A stretch of DNA of 64,000 nucleotides from Trileptium ribeirensis (taxonomy: Eukaryota; Nematoda; Enoplea; Enoplida; Thoracostomopsidae): NCBI GenBank assembly GCA_030248225.1, contig JASANE010003495.1, positions 102,728-166,727 of the forward strand, written 5' to 3'. Made by a program: the position numbers and the translations under genes. Positions 56,800 to 64,000 of the stretch are shown piece after piece. The notes under the pieces were generated by a model. It did no database searches, had not been told where the DNA came from, and saw only the letters and a program-made list of their open reading frames with translations. Within the stretch, counting starts at the first letter, position 1, and each line of letters opens with the position of its first letter.

Positions 56800-58100
56800 C
56801 TCCGGTGTATTGGCATCACACGGTTGCGCGAGTTGTTGCTGTTGTAGTTGACTCACTTGCATTGATTGGTTGCTCCACCGTTGCGGACGCCATTGCACTT
56901 GTGGTCTTTGCTGTCTCGGTTACGTTTGTTGCCCTATGTTCGCTCTCGTTTGATTTGCACTCTGTTGACTCGTTCGACTCGATTGTATATCTCTGTACCT
57001 TGGTCGTTGGTCGCTTGTATTTCGCAATCAATGGTTTATTTGTTGACCCAAGTTCTCGACTTCTTCGTCTTTCTCCGTCAATGCCGCGAAGTTCTCTTCT
57101 TTCGTCCTGCATAATCGATTTGGGATTTCGTTCTTTAATCCTGTGATCAACGCGGACTTGAGAACCTCTTCAACGATTAACTCGAGTATACCTTTCGCGG
57201 TTACGTTTCGTGCTGCGTACACTCGTAAACCGTCCACGAAATCTTTGACTGTTCCCGTTTGTCAAAAACTTTGCAGCTTGTTCATGTGATTTGTCAGTCT
57301 TTGGCACGTCGAATCTTTTTTAAATATCTTGAGCAATTCATTGTAATTGCGTAGTTCTTCGGCCTTCTCGAGTGTTAGCAACTCCAACTATTCTGCTTTT
57401 CCGCGCATTTTTGCTCTCAAAATTCAAAGTTTCTCTTGCTCGTCATCGATGTTATCTTGAGCCAGCGCTTTTTCGAGCTCTTTAGGGATTTCTCGAAGCT
57501 GGTCTCGTCTTTGTACGCTTGTAGATTTCGTACTTCGTTCTCCATCTTGGCCATGATCGCTTTTCCAATGGCTTGTTGCGTTGTGTTCGCTGTTTGCGGC
57601 GTTTCTTTAGTTGCCACCTTGATCAGGGCTTCGATTAGTTGTTGGTTCATCGCCCTTAGGTTGTTATTTTGATGGCTTTCGTTGTTGATTTGATTTGTTG
57701 TCACCGTAGATTGTTGCAGTAGCTGGACTTGATACACGTATGGTGTTGCTGTTGCTAATGGTACTCCAGGGTTGATCATCGAATTGTCTCCAGCGAATGG
57801 TATTTGATTGTTTGGCGGGCCAATGGTGTTGCATCGTAGTATCCGTACGCTCCGTTTCATATTGCTCCCGTTGCTATACTTTGCCCATGGTTCCATTCGC
57901 TCATCGTTTTAACACAACCGTACGGGGCTTGTGCTTGGTTGCATCTGTTCGCCATTTGAAACGCGTTGCGGTTTGTTGTCACCGTTTGCCGGGGTTCCGC
58001 TATATGGTGGGCTGACCTATATTAGTCGATCTCCCCCTATAGGCTTGCCGCCCCCCCCCCGAGACGTTGACCCTATTGTTGAGGTGCCGCGACCCCGACA
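56800..58100 (-). pseudogene. Decayed Gag-like (capsid region) of an LTR-type retroelement
   Basis: The minus-strand frame at 57896-57417 is rich in Q, N and T (for example NNNLRAMNQQLIEALIKVAT), then acidic and lysine-rich. After a stop and frame break it continues at 57380-57030 through NELLKIFKKDSTCQRL and VKDFVDGLRVYAARN into a charged tail. The layout resembles a retroelement capsid, but no zinc knuckle, protease or RT is seen. Several stops; not functional. Confidence 0.5.
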
Positions 58101-58490
58101 TTGCTGCCTACGACCCCTAGATCGAAAATGTCGGGGTCGCCATTGTTATTTTGAAAATTTTAGAAATATTTTACAATTTTTCCAAAATTTTCCCTGTGGA
58201 GCCTAATTTTAGAGTTGTATGGCAGCAAATATTTAAAAAATATAGTTAAAATCACTCAAAAAAATTAAAAATACTAACTTTTTTTAGTGTATCTGTTTGT
58301 ACAGCAGTCGCCGCCCAGGTGATGATGACGTTGAGGATGCCACCGCCGACAGGTACTACTCATGCCGACCACGACCACCGACCAGAGCCGCTCCTCCCAA
58401 AGCGGCATATGTAGGCGACCATTAACCCCAGGCCGCCTGATGCCCCCTCCCCCCGCGGACCACATCCGGTCCGCATTTTTGTTGGTGTTG
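58101..58490 (-). other. GC-rich linker within the retroelement
   Basis: Contains CGGACC..GGTCCG inverted words, poly-C and poly-G runs (58049-58061) and a T-rich patch. The 52080-52570 fragment matches part of it in inverse orientation. Confidence 0.45.
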
Positions 58491-59560
58491 GCTAAATACC
58501 TGACGATGTGGACGCGACTTCCACATCATCATGAGCCTCCACCTCGACGAGTTCGGATCCCGCGGGGGAGGGAGGGAGCGAAAACACTTCCTCGGCATCG
58601 TATCCAAAGAAGTCTTCGCTGTCGAGCAAAACGACGTCATCGTCTCTAGACAAGAGCTCCTGTTCGTCTTCAGAACCTTCATCTGTGACGTCGCCGGTTT
58701 CACCGATCCCGACATCAAGCGTTTGTTCTGCTTGTCGGGCTATACGTCGGCGCATCTCCATTTTGTTAAAACGGCCAGCAAGTTTGTCGGCAGTGGTCTT
58801 AAGCAGCGGCCTGGCATTGTTCTCAATAAGGCATTTGAAACGTGTTGTAATTCGTTATTGCGTTTGGCGCTTGTACCCTCGCGTTGGTTGTTTAATTTGA
58901 GTCGTTTATTGCTCTTTTCGTACTTACACAGATTTGTTCTTGAGTTGCACCTATTCGTGCTTGATTTACACCGGTGCGGTCTTGACTTGTACCAACTTGT
59001 TCTTGGTTTGCACCGGTTTGGTTTTGATTTGCAAATCTCGAGTTTGATTTGCACCGATTCGTGTTTGACTTGCACCAATTTAGTCTTTGTTCGCACCTAT
59101 TCGTTCTTGGTTTGCACCGGTTTGGTCTTGGTTTGCACCAATTCGTATCTGATTTGCACCGATTATTGTTTCCAATTGTTCACCGTTGTTGCTCATATTC
59201 GGTTGTTGTTGTTGCTGCTGTTACACCTGTTGAATTTCAATCGTACTTCGTGCAATATCATTTGTTTCTTGATCACCCATCGTCGGTATTACGGCTTGCG
59301 ATTGCTCTGATTCTTTATCGTGGCTCGAAGACGTATACGATTGGCCCAAACCGAAGGGCCCGTAATATTCTTTGCCTTGCATTACCATCTTTGGCTGTTC
59401 ACTTTGTTGATCTTGATCTGTTGTTTGGAATTGATTTTGTTGGATTTCGTCGTCTTGTCGAGTTGAACTTTCTTCCTCGTCTGTACTTTGCGACTTTTTC
59501 TCGGTTGCGCTGGTGGGATATCCGACTCATTTTGATCTCAACTTTGGCATAATTGTTGGA
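58491..59560 (-). pseudogene. Decayed Gag-like N-terminal protein with heptapeptide repeats
   Basis: The minus-strand frame begins near 59530 with S/T/Q/E-rich sequence (EEESSTRQDDEIQQNQ), then a short poly-Q (59205-59222) and the heptapeptide array (58937-59170). After a 1-nt loss inside the array the frame shifts. It resumes with LLKTTADKLAGRFNKMEMRR and an acidic stretch (DEGSEDEQELLSRDDD), stopping at 58492. In-frame stops precede the poly-Q and interrupt the array. No catalytic domain. Assigned as Gag-like by composition and by its neighbours. Confidence 0.45.
58937..59170 (-). repeat. 21-bp tandem array (heptapeptide GANQxRI-type)
   Basis: About 11 units of plus-strand TTGCACCGGTTTGGTCTTGGT; on the minus strand each reads roughly (I/T)-G-A-N-Q-x-R. 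One unit, TTGCAAATCTCGAGTTTGAT, is 20 nt, which breaks the frame. Confidence 0.85.
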
Positions 59561-60589
59561 GTTCTTTTGTCAACGTTGATGTTTCTTTATAAATAGAAAA
59601 TGATTTTCTTGTTGTCGTTGCGATCTTTGTATTGCCTCCCGAATTTCTTTATCCGGATCGTCTGCCGTTGCAAATAATCGTCAATATTTGCTTCCTCTTG
59701 GAATGTTTCGGTGGCTCCGATTGGCTGGCGTAACAGGCGGCTATGGTGAGAGAAGAAATCTCTAGACTAGGTCATTCGATTCGGCTCTCCTTACCGGGCT
59801 TTATTCACGAAGTTAACACCCAACTATTCTCCACGGGTAATTCTCACTCGACACTGGGCCGATCTTTTTAAAGAAATATAGTGGTACGTTGCTACTGGTA
59901 TCAATCCTAATACGTAACTTATCTAACCTAGTCTAATTTTTTTGGGAATTAGTATTAGAAATATTAGATAGTAATCGCTTTCTTTGAATACCTAATTGTA
60001 TTTAGTTCTTTGATAAGTTCCTTACACCGTTCTGTCAACAATATAGTCGGCCCGATCGCAAACCAAAATCGAAGAATCAAAATACAGCACAACTCTTTGC
60101 CCTTACCAAGCTCTACACTCGTAATAACCCATAAGGCTGCCTAAGATCCATAAAAAGTAACTACGAAGGTTAGATATAACTCAATATCTTTTTTGCAAAA
60201 CACCAGTACACGTCGGCATAAGAACACAAGCTACCACATGCTGTGGTAGCTAAGCAACCGGATGCAGTAGTCGAATAAATATCGACTCAAATGTAATTCT
60301 TTACGCTGCAAAACCTAAGCCGGTGCAAAGCAAAACGCAAACTGACAACTCACTGAAAGAAGAGCTAACTATAAGTTAGCTAATAAAATAAATAAATGGA
60401 AAATATGCAAATTAACGTGAAACAGAAACAACAAAATCAAGAAAACTTAAGATTTTAGAAATTGGTGGGTTGGGGGCGGTATAATAAAAATGATAAAACC
60501 CTGATTTTTTGGTAGGGTTTTGGGCTAATTTAAGGGTAGCCTATAAACCCCTGACACTCACAAAAACTATTATATTTTTAACAACCATA
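59561..60589. other. Region between the Gag-like remains and the LTR-like repeat
   Basis: Probably leader of the minus-strand retroelement. Includes a perfect 10-bp-stem hairpin AGCTACCACA / TGTGGTAGCT near 60229-60251. No coding signal. Confidence 0.35.
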
Positions 60590-61700
60590 GGGGTAGGGGT
60601 TAGAGGGTACTTGTGTTATGGCGGCTATCGGAATTAAAAAGAAGACGGAATTCGTCACCAAAAATGTGTGGTCCGAGGTGTGGCCAGTAGAATGCTGGTG
60701 GGATGATCTATATGGCGCGCGTCCTTACTTTTCGTAATCAGTACTCGTGCCCTATATTTTGCGATGCGGCGTGACCCTTGCTCGGCTCTATTCACTCCGA
60801 TTTTAGACAATTGAGCAACAGACACATAGAAGGAATGTTTATTACGAAATAACATAAAATGTTGAGGCACTGCTATCGCTACCCGTAGATCGCTGGGGCA
60901 CTATTCTCTAGTACCGTATGTTAGATCGTGCTAACCCTACACCGGTCACTCTTGCACAGTCTGACTTCTCGACTTTTATAGAACACGGTCTTCGTTTCGG
61001 CTTGTTCGACGATTTCTATTCTTTTACGGTTCAAGTTAAGTTCTATTAAACTACCTAGAACTTAGACCTAAGTTTTTAACCCTAAGTTATGACAATTAAT
61101 GTTCAAGAAGTATAATTTGAGCGATAGTGGTTTTAGGTTAGGTTATTTGATACTCGATTATAGCCTTTGTGGGTTGACACAACACGCCCCCGGCTGGCTG
61201 ACGCACCGTGCAAGTATTTGATTACCTTAACCCGTGCCTTAGATTTACGCTAATAGTGCCAGTTATGTTAAACAAACTGACCCAGGCTGGATGCCGAACT
61301 GCGTTACTAAAACTGTACGGTTGCGGTCGACTACTGTCCAGTTGAAGTTTCTTAGTCTGTACGAGCTCCGGCTGGCATGGCCCCAGGCTGGCTGGCCAAG
61401 AATAGTAAGTGGGATCTAGTGGCGACTCGATAATATAATCGATTCCTCGCCCCTTACTCGATAGGACTATTCAAGAATAGTACTACTTGCTCCGCCAACC
61501 CCGGCTGGCTGCCTGACTTCACAAGTATCACTACTATTTTTGCGGAATCCACTGACACTCTCGCCCTGGTTTTGCTCGCTCGAACGAGGGTCGAAGATTT
61601 TAACGTATTACTAAGCCTGTTATAGTTGTTAGACTATCTCTCCTGCTACACTTATTGCCGCTTCTTTCCTGGGTTTTACTCGAGAAATAATATTACTAAT
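60590..61700 (-). mobile_element. LTR-like repeat, copy 1
   Basis: Related in the same orientation to 62310-63540. On the minus strand a TG...CA segment runs from TGTTGTGTCAACCC (61184) to CCACACA (60665), followed 4 nt later by TGGTGACGAATTCC, where a primer-binding site would lie. Similarity to copy 2 also extends upstream to about 61700, so the true LTR start is uncertain. Confidence 0.5.
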
Positions 61701-62309
61701 TTAGTTATGAATCAATACTAAATTACATATTTGTGAAGTTTTCTTATTCAGCAACTTCGTTCTTTATACCACTAGCATAAATCGATAAGTGAAACCAGAA
61801 ATTCAAACAGAATTCCGACACGCAATTCTTTTTGCGTAAACCAAGATTTAACCCAGTCAAGAGTGTTAAAAAATAAAATCAAAGCTTTAGACACTCTACT
61901 CCATCTTGCATTCACGTAGTAAATTAACACACAAGATACCGTTACGATAATACACTAGTGCTGACATCTGATTAACTAAGTCACCGATTTTAAAAGCAAC
62001 AATTAAAAACAAAACCATGTATGTACCTGCTGTCATAACATCCGACTACTTCCACCGCGTGCAGGCTAAGAATAAAATAAAATATAACTTCCTAAATACA
62101 GGTTAGGTACTCAATGAAATTAAGTCAAAATTATGCAAATTATTTAGGAGAAAGAAACTAAAGTATATAAAATTTAATGTTTTAGGAGAACTAAAAATTA
62201 ACGACCCGTATAATAAGTAATTTAGCAAAAAAGACTTTTTAAAAACATTATAAATTTTAGGCCCTGGGACTCCTAGTAACCCTGGTAGTGTTATATTATG
62301 TTGTTTTGT
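61701..62309. other. Spacer between the LTR-like repeats
   Basis: AT-rich; no feature I can support. Confidence 0.35.
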
Positions 62310-63540
62310 TGGGGGTAGGGGTTGGATGGGGATTTTTCCTTATATCGGCTATCGGTATTTAAAAGGGAAGGGATTCGTCGACAAAGGATTGTAGGGTTCG
62401 AGGTGTGGCCAGTAGAATTCCGGTGGGACACTGGTTGCGGCGCGCGTTTTTTCCGTGAGCGAATCTAGTGCCTTATATTTTACGTTGCAGAGTGATCTTG
62501 CTCGGCTCTACGTGCTCGAGTTCCAGATCTTGTGGCAACGACCACGGATATAGAATGTTTATTATAACACGATAAAACGTTAGGCACTGATTACACCGCG
62601 GGTCACTTTTGGCACTATTTTTGATAACCAAATCCAAACGCAGTACTTTCCTCGGTGCTCGGTTTGAAAAGCCTCGGTATTGTTCTTTGGTACCGTATTT
62701 TTTGCTAGTTTTTCAATAACGACTGATTGAGCTCTCGTAATCAAAAACGGTGGCACTTTCGTTAGTACCAGATTGTTTTCAGCTCACACTCGTACTCCAC
62801 CGGACGCTTTGCCCAGTCTGACGTTTCCTTTTGTTCTGCGCTTCGGCCACTAATTTCGGTATTCTCAAAATCCCTATCTAGTACTTTAGTTCTTAAGGTT
62901 ATTTAAAGCTCACAAGTATGGGCCTATTCCGTAATCCTAAGTTATACCGACTAATGTTTAAGAGTTATACCTGAGCGATAGTGATTGGGGTTTATGTTAT
63001 TTGTTACTTTATTAATGTCCTTGTGGGTTGACACAACGGCACCGGGCGGTAGCCACTATGCGATTAGCTGAGTGCCTTAACCCAGGCCTTAGGTTTGCGC
63101 TAGTAGTGCCGGTTATGTTAAAGTTATTAAAACTGTACGGTAGCGGTCGACTACTGTGCAGTTGAAGTTTATCTATCCATACGTCCGGACGGGGATTCGT
63201 ATGGGGAGATTTCTGCCCGATGGACGCCGGTCCAGAAACAGTAACAAACGGGGCCTACAGTGACTCAAGGAGGTAGTCGATTCCTTGCCTCTTACTCACC
63301 CGGTCTACTCAAAAATAGCACTTCTTGATGCTAGGGTCCTGACGGTTGCCACAGGCACAAGTAGTGCTACTAATTAGTTCTGAACCCACCTTCACTCTCA
63401 CCCAGGAATACTTCTCACTCAACACAGGGGCCGAAATTTGTAAGCTATTACTAAACTTAGTACTTGGCTATTACCTATCGCCCTTAGTAAACCTTATTGC
63501 CACTGTTCTCGATTTTATAAGGAAAGTTAGTATTACTAAT
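62310..63540 (-). mobile_element. LTR-like repeat, copy 2
   Basis: Shares with copy 1 GAGGTGTGGCCAGTAGAAT, GTGGGTTGACACAAC, AACTGTACGGT.GCGGTCGAC and ATTACTAATT-type ends, in the same order. The minus-strand segment runs from TTGTGTCAACCC (63036) to CCCTACA (62390), then TTTGTCGACGAATCCC. Clearly diverged from copy 1. Confidence 0.5.
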
Positions 63541-63563
63541 TAAAAATAATAATGGGTTAAAGA

Positions 63564-63910
63564 TAGGGATGTACCGGCAACCGGTATCCCGCCGGATAAT
63601 TGGTTATCCGGTATCCGGCCGGATACCGGATATTTTTTTCTTTATCCCATATCAACGCGGAGCAATGCCCAACTGTATAAAAATAGTCCAATCAGCCACA
63701 TAAAACGTACATTAATCATTTGGCTGTCGGGAATCGATTTCGATGCGGCCATGAAATACCTCGTTGAACATTGAAACTGCTAATCGTAATCGCGTTTTTG
63801 GTATCATGGCCGTTTCAATATTAGATAATTATCAATACTTACGAGTAGGGATGTACCGGTATCCGGCCTCCACTATTCGGCCGGATTATCCGGTATCCGG
63901 TACAACCCTA
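63564..63910. mobile_element. hAT-like MITE with perfect 8-bp target-site duplication
   Basis: 347 bp, starting TAGGGATGTACCGG and ending CCGGTACAACCCTA. GTTAAAGA flanks it exactly (63556-63563 and 63911-63918). CCGGATA / TATCCGG words fill both subterminal zones, and a second TAGGGATGTACCGG sits inside at 63847. No transposase. Confidence 0.9.
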
Positions 63911-63918
63911 GTTAAAGA

Positions 63919-64000
63919 TACTTACTTGTGCTGCCAACCATAGTTCTTTCCTTCACTCTAGACCGGCTTTCACTCTGATCCATAAAATTCAACCAAGGAA
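63919..64000. other. Right edge
   Basis: Short tail; nothing recognised. Confidence 0.3.

Noticed and set aside
58531..59310. 259-codon plus-strand open frame
   Set aside because: It is the antisense shadow of the minus-strand Gag-like and heptapeptide sequence; its own protein is a run of repetitive L/C/H/R with no domain.

Overview
This window is nuclear DNA of a eukaryote, almost certainly an invertebrate animal. The two real genes have GT-AG introns, many of them 2-5 kb long. The rest is AT-rich, with many decayed transposons and tandem arrays. The RTE-type reverse transcriptase remains (4.26-4.69 kb and 14.06-15.42 kb) resemble elements common in flatworms. Both genes carry a good splice acceptor 8-20 nt upstream of the start codon, as expected in animals that use spliced-leader trans-splicing. 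A flatworm or another lophotrochozoan is my best guess, but the sequence does not prove it. No bacterial-type operon, CRISPR array or rRNA was seen.

Gene 1, plus strand, 5800-11413: a two-exon F-box/leucine-rich-repeat (FBXL-type) protein of 490 residues. Its 4.1 kb intron holds a duplicated 0.8 kb repeat and a long palindrome. The end of its last exon has been amplified into a 180-bp satellite of 13 units (11266-13600) with a 1085-bp higher-order period.

Gene 2, minus strand, 55165 down to 22163: a complete cytosolic methionine aminopeptidase 1 (METAP1) gene of 12 coding exons over 33 kb. I rebuilt it exon by exon. All intron phases agree and the product is 403 residues with every metal ligand present. 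Two of its exons, the first (zinc-finger) exon and exon 8 (H212 segment), are each tandemly duplicated with identical coding sequence. The second exon 8 cannot be included without a frameshift.

Layout: 1-3530 decayed L1/Tx1-like LINE (minus); 4260-4690 RTE 3' end; 5289-5484 tRNA-derived SINE; 5800-13600 F-box gene and its satellite; 14060-15420 RTE reverse transcriptase; 16440-17470 pyrimidine-rich degenerate repeat; 20023-20689 hAT-like MITE; 22163-55165 METAP1, whose introns carry hAT-like MITEs, a 1.56 kb TIR element with poly-C repeats and several tandem arrays; 56800-59560 decayed minus-strand Gag-like retroelement with a heptapeptide array; 60590-63540 two LTR-like repeats; 63564-63910 hAT-like MITE with a perfect 8-bp target-site duplication.

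The two genes are not functionally linked. The F-box protein would be a substrate adaptor of an SCF ubiquitin ligase. METAP1 removes the initiator methionine from nascent proteins. The clearest unusual biology is the paired exon duplications in METAP1, the satellite born from the F-box gene's last exon, and the hint of trans-splicing. All family assignments come from motif recognition; no database search was run.
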